Assembly (NCBI GenBank): GCA_964450955.1
Contig: CAYVFI010000002.1
Span: 62,001 to 126,000, forward strand
Reading direction: 5' to 3'
DNA from: CAYNWT01 sp964450955
GTDB taxonomy: Bacteria > Planctomycetota > Planctomycetia > Planctomycetales > Planctomycetaceae
Length of the DNA stretch: 64,000 nt
Below, one piece after another: positions 9,523 through 17,944 of this stretch. Position numbers and translations under genes: made by a program. The first letter of the stretch is position 1. Every line of letters begins with the position of its first letter. Under the pieces are notes generated by a model. It was not told where the DNA came from, ran no database searches, and was given only the letters and a program-made list of their open reading frames with translations.

Positions 9523-10437
9523 GTGGCCAACAACGCCTGGAAACGCATGGATCGCTTTAAGTTCATCGGTTTGGTCTTGCTGCCGCTGCTGATATCCCTT
9601 GCGCCCAGTCCATGGTTCATGTTGGAAAAGGGGAACTTTGAGGCAGCAAAACTGGGCACCATTGACAACGATCGCATTAACGAATGCAGCGGCATTGCTA
9701 TCTCGCGAGTCACGAAAGATGCTTTGTGGCTGCACAACGATTCCGGCGACGCGCCGCGACTTTACCTTGTTGGATTCAACGGCAAGACTCGTTCGACCGC
9801 TGAGATTAAAGGTGCCACGGCGATTGACTGGGAAGACATGTGTTCCTTCAGTCTGGACGGTTCTAACTGGTTGCTAATTGGTGACACTGGTGACAATCCG
9901 AAGAACCGCGGGACCCGGCGGGCCAGGTCGAAGCTGTATTTGGTGGAAGAACCCAGCAAGATAAAGAAGAAGCTGACACTCAAGGCCGAACGGGTCATCC
10001 AGTTCGAGTACGAAGATGGGCCACACGATTGCGAAGGTATCGCTGTCGATACTGCATCGAAGACAATTCTACTGATTACCAAATCGCTGCTCCCCGGCGG
10101 GTGCCACGTTTACACGCTGCCACTGAAGCCGAAACAAAAAACTGCGATCGCAAAGAAGGTGGCCGATGTGCCAGTGCCGGTCGTCACGGGCCTGGACCTT
10201 AGCCCTGACGGTCAAAGGCTGGCCATCGTCACTCCACGCAACGGGTTCATAGTGAACCGAACCGCCGGTGAATCGTGGTCACAAGCGATGGCGAAAAGGC
10301 CAGGGGTCTTCCAGCCGCCAAGGGCGCCGCAAATCGAAGCAATCTGCTTCGGTTCAGACGGACAGAAGCTGCATATCATCAGCGAGGGGATGAACCAACC
10401 AATCTGGCAACTGGTCCGTGGGAAACCCAAACGCTGA
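9523..10437 (+). CDS. Secreted or membrane-anchored beta-propeller-like hypothetical protein
   Basis: A 304-residue product with an N-terminal hydrophobic segment (FIGLVLLPLLISLA) acting as signal or anchor, then beta-rich repeats (ECSGIAISR, ALWLHNDSGDAPRLYLV, TAIDWEDMCSF, LLIGDTGDNPKNR, PHDCEGIAVD, VTGLDLSPDGQRLAIVT, IEAICFGSDGQKLHIIS). The pattern resembles phytase/SdiA-regulated-type propellers, but no catalytic signature is recognised. The GTG start is close behind GGTAGG; an ATG at 9547 is also possible and would still keep the hydrophobic segment. It converges with the fluoride channel gene, with about 100 bp between the stop codons. Confidence 0.7.
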   Translation: MANNAWKRMDRFKFIGLVLLPLLISLAPSPWFMLEKGNFEAAKLGTIDNDRINECSGIAISRVTKDALWLHNDSGDAPRLYLVGFNGKTRSTAEIKGATAIDWEDMCSFSLDGSNWLLIGDTGDNPKNRGTRRARSKLYLVEEPSKIKKKLTLKAERVIQFEYEDGPHDCEGIAVDTASKTILLITKSLLPGGCHVYTLPLKPKQKTAIAKKVADVPVPVVTGLDLSPDGQRLAIVTPRNGFIVNRTAGESWSQAMAKRPGVFQPPRAPQIEAICFGSDGQKLHIISEGMNQPIWQLVRGKPKR

Positions 10438-10541
10438 CAAGTTAGAACGCGGCCGATGATTGACATCGTGGGATCGCTGGATCAGTGACCGCCACGATAT
10501 CCAACTTCGCCTGCCCGTGTGGCAATCGGCGAAGTGCTGCG

Positions 10542-10934
10542 CTACGCAGGAGCCCCAAACACTTTCGCCAGTTGCATTCCAAGCCATACGAATGGCAGGC
10601 CAATCAGTAGGTTACCAGCGATGTTGGTCAGCGCGTCACCGGGGCGGTTCTCCTGCAGCAACGTAACGGTTTCGAAACCGAAGGTCGAAAAAGTCGTCAG
10701 CGCGCCCAGGCAGCCGGTGACGATTAGTAATCGCCATGTTTGCTGGGAGGCGGTTGTTTCGCCTCCCAGCGATAGGCTCATGACGAACCCGATTAGCAGG
10801 CAGCCCAACATGTTCACAACGAAGGTCCCCATGTATGGGTGCGTGGGGATTCGCTGTTTCACAAACTCGCCGATGACATAACGCCCAATCGCGCCGATGC
10901 AGCCGCCGAGTCCAACCAGTAGTAAGGAACGCAA
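10542..10934 (-). CDS. crcB: Fluoride-specific channel FluC/CrcB
   Basis: A 130-residue protein with four hydrophobic segments and the family signatures GGCIGAIGRY near the N-terminus, GTFVVNMLGCLLIG and GCLGALTTFSTFGFE. FluC proteins work as dual-topology dimers that let fluoride leave the cytoplasm. The start is TTG, six bases after the stop codon of the upstream PQQ propeller gene, with AAGGA about 11 bases before it inside the upstream gene's end. It is therefore most likely translated from a shared mRNA. There is no room for a fluoride riboswitch directly upstream. Length is typical of the family. Confidence 0.93.
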   Translation of the reverse strand: MRSLLLVGLGGCIGAIGRYVIGEFVKQRIPTHPYMGTFVVNMLGCLLIGFVMSLSLGGETTASQQTWRLLIVTGCLGALTTFSTFGFETVTLLQENRPGDALTNIAGNLLIGLPFVWLGMQLAKVFGAPA

Positions 10935-10940
10935 GTGAGG

Positions 10941-12128
10941 CTAGTCCTTTGCAATTTTCCACAGGCTGCCGTCGCTTCGAACAAACAGGCTGCCTTTTGA
11001 GATCGCCGGTGTGCATAGGATTGTTTGAGCCAAATCCATTTGCGAAACAACTTCGCCTTTGGTGTCGCCAGGTTTAATCACGTAAGCGACACCTTTTTCA
11101 CTAAATGCGTACAGATGACCGTTCGCAGCCAGTGGCGTCGAACTAAAAGGCCCTTTGATTCGCATCTGCCATTTGCGTTCGCCAGTTGTGGCGTCGGCAC
11201 AGGTGATGGCGTTCGAACCGACTGTGTACAGGTTCCCGTCGTATGCAACCGGACTTGGTGTTGATGGTCGCATGTTGGTCTTTTGCCAGGCTTTTTCAAA
11301 ACTCTTCCGGTCGGCCGACATTTTTAGCACTGTCAGCCCATTGGAGGGAAAGAAAATCAAATCCCCGACAACTGTCGCTGAAGGAACCGTGGAGGCACCG
11401 TCTTCAAACTTCCAATAATCTTTGCCCGTTTCGGCATCAATCGCTGACAGTCCGGCCGACGATTGCAGCAGGACAACAGAATCACTCACGACTGCTGGAG
11501 ATGTCCAGTTCGCGAGCTTTGGCCGTTCGATCTTCCACTTGGTTTCTCCAGTGGCGGTATCCAGCCCGCACGCGAATGATTCCGCGTCGCTTTCCACCTG
11601 CACGACAACAGTCTTGCCAACCACAACCGGCGAGCTGGACATGCCCAGGCTATTGCTGGCGTTTGGGTATTCGTAACCCAAACCACGGTACCACTGCAGT
11701 GTTCCGTCCAGGTTGTGACACGCCAGGTCGTTACTTGAGTAAAACGAGAACACGCGTTCGCCGTCGCTGGCGGGTGTCGGTGTCGCCACGCACATCTTGG
11801 AATGGCAAACCGTGCGGCCTGTCGCCAGTGAAGTGCGTTCCCAAAGTTGTTTGCCGGTCGCGGCATCGAAACACAGCGTGTGCAATTTGAGTTCCCGAAG
11901 CCCGCTGCTGGCAGTCAGGAAGACTCGATCTCCGACCACAATCGGTCCCGACAGACCGCGCCCCGGAAGCTTGGTTTCCCACTTGATATTCTCGCCGCTG
12001 AGTTCAGTAGGAACACGGGTGTCGTCAACAACACCATTGCTGTTGTTGCCGCGAAATTGAAGCCAGTCGTCTGCGTTAGCGGTTCCGCCAACAGCAAACG
12101 CTAAGGCAATTGTAAAAATAAGTCGCAT
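10941..12128 (-). CDS. Secreted PQQ-like beta-propeller repeat protein
   Basis: The chosen ATG has GGAG nine bases upstream; an in-frame ATG five codons earlier overlaps that site and is less likely. A signal peptide (RLIFTIALAFAVGGTANA) precedes DDWLQFRGNNSNG, the same opening as the propeller protein at 2784-4094. Repeating blades are visible (GPIVVGDRVFLTAS, CFDAATGKQLWERTS, GLDTATGETKWKI, AIDAETGKDYWKF, CADATTGERKWQMR). The protein has 395 residues and is exported; no catalytic residues are recognised. It is the middle gene of a run with the HEAT-like gene upstream (~40 bp gap) and crcB downstream (6 bp gap). Confidence 0.85.
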   Translation of the reverse strand: MRLIFTIALAFAVGGTANADDWLQFRGNNSNGVVDDTRVPTELSGENIKWETKLPGRGLSGPIVVGDRVFLTASSGLRELKLHTLCFDAATGKQLWERTSLATGRTVCHSKMCVATPTPASDGERVFSFYSSNDLACHNLDGTLQWYRGLGYEYPNASNSLGMSSSPVVVGKTVVVQVESDAESFACGLDTATGETKWKIERPKLANWTSPAVVSDSVVLLQSSAGLSAIDAETGKDYWKFEDGASTVPSATVVGDLIFFPSNGLTVLKMSADRKSFEKAWQKTNMRPSTPSPVAYDGNLYTVGSNAITCADATTGERKWQMRIKGPFSSTPLAANGHLYAFSEKGVAYVIKPGDTKGEVVSQMDLAQTILCTPAISKGSLFVRSDGSLWKIAKD

Positions 12129-12167
12129 GAGAGTTATCTCCATACCCGCGCGGGGCGGGTTGTTGTT

Positions 12168-13301
12168 TTATCGATTGTTGGAAGCTGATTTTCTGGCAGC
12201 ACCTTCACGCACAGCTGTGCCGGTTTTGTCGCACACACGCAGGTTGAATTGGTACCGCTGAGCCCAGCTTTGTTCCTGTTCGTTCTGGCAAATCTTCAGC
12301 AGGATTCGATTGCTGCCCGCTTTCAACTTTGCCGGAACCTGGTAGACGTCCATCACAAGACTGTTTGGCGTGCGGTGGTACTCTTCGCGACCAAAAATCA
12401 ACTCGCCATTGATCCATAACTTCCAGGCGTTTGGTGTGGCGAGTCGAATTTCGAGTTCCTGGTCGCGGTCAGATTTGAACTCAGTGGTCGCGTACATGCA
12501 CGACCCTTTGAAGTTTTTCATGAGCTTCGCGATGTCAATGTTCCCGTAGGAATCGTCTGTCGAAAACTTATTCCAGGTCACCTTGCCCGACTCTCCATCG
12601 AATTCACCAGTCAGGTTCAGGTCTTTTTCAGGCGGATACACGGCCGCGAAGCCAACGCCTTCTTTGTTGTTAAACGGACCAACAACAGACCAGGCTGGCA
12701 GGAAGCCGAAGTGTTTTTGCAAATCGACCTTTGTGCCGAGTTCTTCAAGTGGCTTAATGATGCGTTTCACCTGGTCGTCGTGGATTGCCGCCGACAACGC
12801 TTTTTGGAATGTCTTTCTGGCCGCGTCTTTCTCGCCGGCGTCCAGTTGTTTTGTTCCGGACTTGAGTAGTAGTTCAATCGCGTCTCGACGGAACTCAGGA
12901 ACCGGGTCGAACAGCATCGCCGGAATCGCGCGATCGGCCAGAGATGGGTCTGTTTTCAGCATCCACTCGTAAGCCAGTCGCCGGGCGCGGCCGTCTTTTG
13001 TGCGGTCTTCAATGAAGCGTGTCAGTTGCGCTGGCAGTTTGGGTTGGGACTTCAGCACTTTGCTGGCCGCGTCTTCGAAAGCCGCTCGCAGCCAGTTGGC
13101 TGTAACGGGGTTTGTTCCCTGCATTGCTTCGAGAATCGGGACCAGCACATCCGGTCCGCCGTCGCTCAGTTTCTGCATTGCTGCCTGAGCTTGCTTCGGG
13201 GTCGTTGCCTTCGCTTTCAGTGTGTCGATGGCTGAATTTTGTGCGTCAGCGGTGGGCACTGCCAACGTGAGGCAGGCCAGAGTCGTAAGAACAATCTTCA
13301 T
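12168..13301 (-). CDS. Secreted protein with HEAT-like helices and a C-terminal beta-sandwich
   Basis: The start is placed at the ATG with GGAG about 9 bases upstream and a signal peptide (KIVLTTLACLTLAVPTADAQ); the frame is open 64 codons further but that part is basic, Gln-rich and unlike an export signal. The 377-residue product has an N-terminal helical half with HEAT-like pairs (SDGGPDVLVPILEAM, AIPAMLFDPVPEFRRDAIELLLKSG) and a C-terminal beta half (WSVVGPFNN, ELEIRLATPNAWKLWINGELIFG, LKAGSNRILLKICQ) that resembles galactose-binding-like folds. Function is unknown; a periplasmic binding protein is plausible. First gene of a likely three-gene operon with the PQQ propeller and crcB. Confidence 0.72.
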   Translation of the reverse strand: MKIVLTTLACLTLAVPTADAQNSAIDTLKAKATTPKQAQAAMQKLSDGGPDVLVPILEAMQGTNPVTANWLRAAFEDAASKVLKSQPKLPAQLTRFIEDRTKDGRARRLAYEWMLKTDPSLADRAIPAMLFDPVPEFRRDAIELLLKSGTKQLDAGEKDAARKTFQKALSAAIHDDQVKRIIKPLEELGTKVDLQKHFGFLPAWSVVGPFNNKEGVGFAAVYPPEKDLNLTGEFDGESGKVTWNKFSTDDSYGNIDIAKLMKNFKGSCMYATTEFKSDRDQELEIRLATPNAWKLWINGELIFGREEYHRTPNSLVMDVYQVPAKLKAGSNRILLKICQNEQEQSWAQRYQFNLRVCDKTGTAVREGAARKSASNNR

Positions 13302-13507
13302 TCGTGTTAGCTCCGATCTCGTCTGTTGAGAGGGAACCGATTCTAGCTGCCGTTGCACACGAGTGGAACGAACCTGCAGTTCCTGCCGCTTGGCGGCTGT
13401 CTGCTCCCACAGCAGTCGGCGAACTGCCGATTGAATGCCAACACCGCCTTCCGGGTCACTTCCGTGCTGGACTACATTACTTTGCCCAGTCATTGTGGAA
13501 CGGAACC

Positions 13508-13732
13508 ATGAAGTTCAGCCGAGCCCTGTTAGTGTTGTCTCTTGCGTTCGCGTGCACCGGTTGCACGTCGTTTGACAGAATGCTGCACGAACTACAGCCC
13601 CACCGCCTGTGGCGGGTCAACCGTGGGCCGGCTCCCGGTCGCGAAGACTCTGCGTTCTTTTCTGTCAGTGATAATTTCGCCGTCGAAGCTCCAGATCCGA
13701 TTGCTGCGGAAACAGAAACAGAACCGAAGTAG
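13508..13732 (+). CDS. Small lipoprotein, hypothetical
   Basis: A 74-residue product with a textbook lipoprotein signal (KFSRALLVLSLAFACTGC; lipobox CTGC) followed by an acidic tail. The open frame extends upstream to 13304, but the ATG at 13508, with GGAA just before it, places the signal peptide at the N-terminus and is clearly preferred. It is divergent from the HEAT-like gene, about 200 bp apart, and its stop lies 10 bp from the stop of the converging epimerase gene. No domain is recognised. Confidence 0.65.
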   Translation: MKFSRALLVLSLAFACTGCTSFDRMLHELQPHRLWRVNRGPAPGREDSAFFSVSDNFAVEAPDPIAAETETEPK

Positions 13733-13742
13733 GCATACGTTT

Positions 13743-14690
13743 TCACTTTTTCGACACTGCATCCTTCACTGCCTCAGCAATATCGGGCATCTTAAACTCA
13801 AAGCCCTCCGCCAGCAGTCGCCGCGGCACCACGTACCGACCGTAAAGCGCTAGTTCCGGATCGGTCCGGAATATCAGCGGCGCGCCGATGCGGACCATCC
13901 ATTCGTAGGCCGGCAGACCAATTGGCATTTTCACAGCTCGGCGCACGTGCTGCATGAATTCAGCTTGCGGAATGGGTTGAGGAGCAGAAGCGATATAGGC
14001 TCCCTGCATCGAAGCGTCCGTCAGGCCGCGTTCGAACAATCCATTCATGTCAGTTTCGTGAATCCAACTCAGCCCCTGCGTCCCACTGCCAACGCGGCCA
14101 CCGAGCCCAAGTCTTGCCAGGAAAGCCAACGTTCCCATCGCGCCCGCTCCGGCTCCCCGGTCACGACCCACTACGAAACTGGTTCTCAAAACAACGCCGC
14201 GCTGCGATGGCAAAATGCTATCCGCAAATGCCGCTTCCCAGGCCCGCGCAACCGAGGGCGCCAACCCGTAGCCGAATGCGGAATCTTCGTCGCAAACTGC
14301 GGTCGGTGGGTCGCCGTAGATATGAGCCGTACTCATTTGCACCCAAACGGGCGGCGGTGAATCGACCGCTCGCAGCGCCTGACCAAGAACGCGAGTCGAT
14401 TCGACACGTGACCGCAGGATTTCGTCTTTGTGATCGGGTGTCTTAATGCAATCGACGGTCCGACCGGCCAGGTTGACTAACCCATCGGCGCCGTCGAGTT
14501 CGGCGTGCCAGGATGACAGCGTTCTGCCGTCCCACTGCCGATGCTGCCAGGGTCCCGCGGCCTGCGGCGCGTTCCGAGACAAGATAACAACCGACGCGCC
14601 CAGCGATGCCAGATGGTGTGCAAGCGAAATGCCAATAAAGCCACTACCACCGGCGACGACAATCTTCTTGTTCTCAAACGAACCAGACAT
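13743..14690 (-). CDS. TIGR01777-type NAD-dependent epimerase/SDR39U1 family protein
   Basis: A 315-residue extended short-chain dehydrogenase with the nucleotide-binding motif GGSGFIG near residue 15, the family signature NLAGRTVD, STAHIYGD, RTSFVVGRD, GLGGRVGSGTQGLSWIHETD and a C-terminal region (GRYVVPRRLLAEGFEF) typical of the DUF1731-like tail. The catalytic Tyr is in AHIYGD but the following Lys spacing is atypical, as often in this family, whose substrate is unknown. ATG at 14690 is preceded by GAGAAGGA, so I prefer it over the ATG 14 codons earlier. Cytosolic. Confidence 0.9.
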   Translation of the reverse strand: MSGSFENKKIVVAGGSGFIGISLAHHLASLGASVVILSRNAPQAAGPWQHRQWDGRTLSSWHAELDGADGLVNLAGRTVDCIKTPDHKDEILRSRVESTRVLGQALRAVDSPPPVWVQMSTAHIYGDPPTAVCDEDSAFGYGLAPSVARAWEAAFADSILPSQRGVVLRTSFVVGRDRGAGAGAMGTLAFLARLGLGGRVGSGTQGLSWIHETDMNGLFERGLTDASMQGAYIASAPQPIPQAEFMQHVRRAVKMPIGLPAYEWMVRIGAPLIFRTDPELALYGRYVVPRRLLAEGFEFKMPDIAEAVKDAVSKK

Positions 14691-14778
14691 AACCGAATCC
14701 TTCTCTCTGTGGAGAACCGCAAACTGTGCCACCGATTAACTATGGCTTGTTTGCCTTCTGCAATGTCTGAACCGGTAG

Positions 14779-16509
14779 CTAACGAGAACCGGTGGTCTTC
14801 TTAATCCAACTTTCCAGCAGCGTTAGGACTTCCGGGGCAATAGTCTGTTCAATCTGGCTGTACTCAGAAACCGCGCCGGTTGTTGCGCGCTGGAACAGAT
14901 GGTTCAGGGCAGGGAACCGGACCGCTCGGAATTTCGTGTTCCCACCGGCCTTTAACGCGGCCACGATCGCAGGCAGATTCGTTTCATGCCACACTTGCAG
15001 ATCTCGTTCACCGCTGATTGCCAGCACAGGACACTTAACGCGCCGCAGATCGGCGCTGGGTTCGTAGTTCAGGAAGTACCGAAACCCAGGAGTCCACATC
15101 TGCATGAAGGCTTCAATCTGTTCGGGAGCCGGTCGCATCTCGGCTTGCTGAGCTGGCGCGAATCGCGACACGTATTGATTGACCGCCCGTTCTACCACCT
15201 GATTGCCGTCGGCCGATTCCGGAGCGCTGCGGACGGCGCTGGCGATTGCTTCCTGTAAAGCACTTTCAGTTTCAATCAATTCAGCGGGCAGTCCTTCCGC
15301 TTCAGACAATCGCCGGCCCTGATCTTTCAGGATCTCGAACCCATTCACTCCCGCACCAGCCATGAGAACGATGAATCCAAGGTTTGGATCGGTCGCAGCG
15401 ACCATCGGCGCGATGGATGCGCCTTCGCTGTGTCCAATCAACCCGACCCGGTTGGCGTCGATTGCCGGATGCTTTCGCAGAAACGCGACGGCCGCGCGGA
15501 CGTCGTTGGCTGCGTCGGCTGAGGTTGCTGAACCAAAATCTCCAGTCGACCCGCCAATGCCGCGATCGTCAAACCGCAGCACCGCGATTCCTGATTTGGT
15601 CAGCTCGTCGGCAATGACAAAGAACGGTTTGTGGCCAAAGATTGTCTGGTCGCGATCCTGTGGTCCCGACGCACTTATTAACACAACCGCCGCTGACTTT
15701 TTATCACCGGTCGGACGGGTCAAGGTTCCGGCAAGCCTCACGCTGTCGACTTCATTCGTGAAAGTGACTTCTTCAATCTCGTAACGAAACGGTGGTGTCG
15801 GCGTTTGTGGTCGGACTGGTCCCGCGTTTGCCGGGACGACCGGAGCGTCCGTTGCGACGCTTCGTTTCAGGGTCAGGGGAACCTGCTTTGTTCCCTGCGT
15901 CCATGTTCCGGTTGCCGCGTCGCCCGTCGCGTCGATCGTGCCTTCAAACCTCGAACTGATTGCCGGGATGCTGAAGATCAGCTTCCTGTCATTGCCTCGA
16001 ATCACCAGGGCGTTCAGGCCCATCAACTGTTCCGACAGACTGTCAAACTTTGCAATTTGAATTCCGGCTGATTCCTTCAACACCCGGAACTGCAACTCAG
16101 TGGGCTGGGGCGAGCCTTCCAGTGTTCCAATCCATGATTCCACAACCTGAGTGATTCCTTTGCGCTCGAACGAAACCGGAAAGCTTCTTTGACCGTCTCG
16201 CCACGTCCCAACAAGCCGGTCCTTCCCGGCGTTTATCTTGCCTGTGAAACTGGCGAGGAAGCCATCGGTAATCTCAAATCGAACGATATCACCAACGATT
16301 GCAAAAGTGTCGACCTTCACATCGGGGCCGGCTGGCTGCACTTGCTGAATGACCGCGTCCCACTTCCCATCGGTCATTCGGGCCAACAGGCGCAGGGTCA
16401 ATTTGTTAGGGCCATTTACCAGCGTCGCTTCCCACTCCTGCATTTCAGAGGCTTGTTGAGCACTCAAAGTGAGCGGAAATAGTAGAATCAGGGCGAAGAA
16501 CTTGTGCAC
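14779..16509 (-). CDS. Secreted alpha/beta-hydrolase (S33-like serine hydrolase)
   Basis: A GTG start gives a clean signal peptide (HKFFALILLFPLTLSAQQ); the frame is open 29 codons further upstream without export features. The first ~230 residues form beta-rich repeats (TFAIVGDIVRFEITDGFLASFTG and similar) of unknown role. Residues ~260-570 are an alpha/beta-hydrolase: oxyanion region SASGPQDRDQ, FDDRGIGGSTGDF, nucleophile elbow GHSEGAS, acid candidate in ISGERDLQVW and His in ALNHLFQ. The architecture matches planctomycete secreted dienelactone-hydrolase or aminopeptidase-like proteins that cleave esters or peptides outside the cytoplasm; the substrate is unknown. Product length 576 residues. 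Confidence 0.82.
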   Translation of the reverse strand: MHKFFALILLFPLTLSAQQASEMQEWEATLVNGPNKLTLRLLARMTDGKWDAVIQQVQPAGPDVKVDTFAIVGDIVRFEITDGFLASFTGKINAGKDRLVGTWRDGQRSFPVSFERKGITQVVESWIGTLEGSPQPTELQFRVLKESAGIQIAKFDSLSEQLMGLNALVIRGNDRKLIFSIPAISSRFEGTIDATGDAATGTWTQGTKQVPLTLKRSVATDAPVVPANAGPVRPQTPTPPFRYEIEEVTFTNEVDSVRLAGTLTRPTGDKKSAAVVLISASGPQDRDQTIFGHKPFFVIADELTKSGIAVLRFDDRGIGGSTGDFGSATSADAANDVRAAVAFLRKHPAIDANRVGLIGHSEGASIAPMVAATDPNLGFIVLMAGAGVNGFEILKDQGRRLSEAEGLPAELIETESALQEAIASAVRSAPESADGNQVVERAVNQYVSRFAPAQQAEMRPAPEQIEAFMQMWTPGFRYFLNYEPSADLRRVKCPVLAISGERDLQVWHETNLPAIVAALKAGGNTKFRAVRFPALNHLFQRATTGAVSEYSQIEQTIAPEVLTLLESWIKKTTGSR

Positions 16510-16715
16510 GATGGGTAATCTCAGCGGGGTTAGTTGGGCTGTGCCGTGGCGTAGCGACGATTGAAGCACTCTGGTCTGAGTTCGGCAACCATTCACTGTC
16601 CGAACGGTATCGTCCGCGGTAGCATTTCGCGTCGGGCTTGGCCGCCCGATCGCCCAAATGGGTCAAATTGACCAGACAACCTGATGGATAAAGAGCAAAA
16701 AGCTCTCAGGGAACT

Positions 16716-17390
16716 ATGACGGGAAGAACATTTGCTATCGGCGACATTCACGGGTGTGATGTCGCTTTCGACGGCCTACTGGAAATGTTGGCGCTGACGC
16801 CCGACGACACTCTTGTGGTTCTGGGTGACGCTATCGATCGCGGCCCCAACAGCGCGCGAGTGATTGACATCCTGCTGGAACTGCAATCCGCCTGCAGTCT
16901 GGTGTTCATCCTTGGCAATCACGAACAGATGATGCTGGAGGCTCTTGAACGCGGACTGCGCGGTAGCATGTGGATGCAGCACGGCGGGGAACCAACGCTG
17001 AATTCATACGGCGGTCAGGTTGAAAACATTCCGCAGGATCACCTGGACTTCATGGGGGCCGGTCTGGATCACTGGGAAACCGAAACCGAAATTTATGTGC
17101 ATGCCAATCTGGAACCGGGCGTCCCGTTTGAGAATCAGTCAGAACAGGTATTGCGTTGGCAACATTTGACCGGCCGCGAAACTCGGCACCCCTCCGGACG
17201 CAGGATCATTTGTGGACACACGCCACAACCCAACGGTCTGCCAAGTGTTCGAGATGGCTGGGTGTGTATCGACACGTTCGCGTACGGAGGCATGTACCTG
17301 ACCGCGGTCGACATGGAAACCAACGAGATGTACCAGGCAAATCAATCTGGTCAAACTCGCAAGGGCGTTCGACTAGACGACCTTGTCTAA
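16716..17390 (+). CDS. PPP-family serine/threonine phosphatase-like metallophosphoesterase
   Basis: A 224-residue cytosolic protein with GDIHG at residue ~9, GDAIDRGPNS at ~39, GNHEQMM at ~68 and a late GHT motif (IICGHTP), the metal and phosphate ligands of bacterial PrpA/PrpB- and ApaH-like phosphatases. Length fits the PrpA-type rather than ApaH (about 280). It may dephosphorylate proteins or act on dinucleotide polyphosphates; the sequence does not decide. The ribosome site AGGGA lies just before the ATG. It is divergent from the hydrolase gene on its left. Confidence 0.88.
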   Translation: MTGRTFAIGDIHGCDVAFDGLLEMLALTPDDTLVVLGDAIDRGPNSARVIDILLELQSACSLVFILGNHEQMMLEALERGLRGSMWMQHGGEPTLNSYGGQVENIPQDHLDFMGAGLDHWETETEIYVHANLEPGVPFENQSEQVLRWQHLTGRETRHPSGRRIICGHTPQPNGLPSVRDGWVCIDTFAYGGMYLTAVDMETNEMYQANQSGQTRKGVRLDDLV

Positions 17391-17432
17391 ACTGGTCACG
17401 CCAGCACACCCCGCACGCCTTCAAGTGCGCGC

Positions 17433-17469
17433 AAAAAGAAAGCGGACGAGTTCGATGAAACTCGTCCGC
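17433..17469 (-). terminator. Intrinsic terminator hairpin on the minus strand, upstream copy
   Basis: A perfect 11-bp stem (GCGGACGAGTT with its complement) with a 6-base loop, followed on the minus strand by a T-rich stretch (TTTCTTTTT). Its stem is nearly the same as that of the hairpin at 17855-17890, and it now lies downstream of only a decayed gene remnant. Confidence 0.7.
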
Positions 17470-17496
17470 CTCACTAAGCAGCCAGAGCCCCGAGTA

Positions 17497-17590
17497 TTAG
17501 GGGTTCACCTCCAGGACAGAAGGCAACCGGGTGACTGCTGTGAAAGTGACCAAAAACACCAACCCGCGAAGGCTGTTGATGGACCTTCGA
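17497..17590 (-). pseudogene. Decayed 3' end of a second spondin-domain gene
   Basis: On the minus strand the frame ends in VTFTAVTRLPSVLEVNP and a TAA stop, which lines up with VTITAIPR at the end of the intact spondin gene (17945-18925). The similarity continues through the 3' untranslated stretch into the terminator hairpin of each copy (shared words such as 'ctgctgtg.aagtgac' and 'ctaagca'). Upstream of this short tail, up to about 17850, no coding frame resembling the spondin domain can be found, so only the tail and its terminator seem to survive. Exact limits are approximate. Confidence 0.45.
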
Positions 17591-17854
17591 AGGAATAAGG
17601 AAAACTCGATCACTCTGACTCTTTAGTGCCGCTGCTCTAAGTTCTCTTACGAAATAACCAGAAGAATTTTGGCAAAAACAGCAACAGGTAACCGGCAATT
17701 GTGAGTCAGCCAACCATGCAGCTTTGATTGCGTACGATCACGAACCAATTCGCACAAAGGCGCGGGTTTGTGGTGAGTAAATTAGTCAACACATCTGTCT
17801 TCGACGCAGGTTCTGAACGCCGCTTGTGTTCTGGCTTTGGTCGCTGGTTGCCAC

Positions 17855-17890
17855 AAGAAAAAGCGGACGAGTTCAAATGAACTCATCCGC
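17855..17890 (-). terminator. Intrinsic terminator of the spondin-domain gene
   Basis: A 13-bp stem with a 2-base loop, perfect on the minus-strand RNA apart from one G-U pair, followed by TTTTTCTT. It begins about 55 bp after the stop codon of the gene at 17945-18925. Confidence 0.8.
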
Positions 17891-17944
17891 TTCCTGCTAA
17901 GCATGCCGTCTCGAAGAGTCAGGGGCACTTTCAACTGCGAAAGG

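Noticed and set aside
11243..11890. A 215-codon plus-strand frame opposite the PQQ propeller gene
   Set aside because: Arg/Pro/Ser-rich shadow of a well-supported minus-strand gene with signal peptide and repeats.
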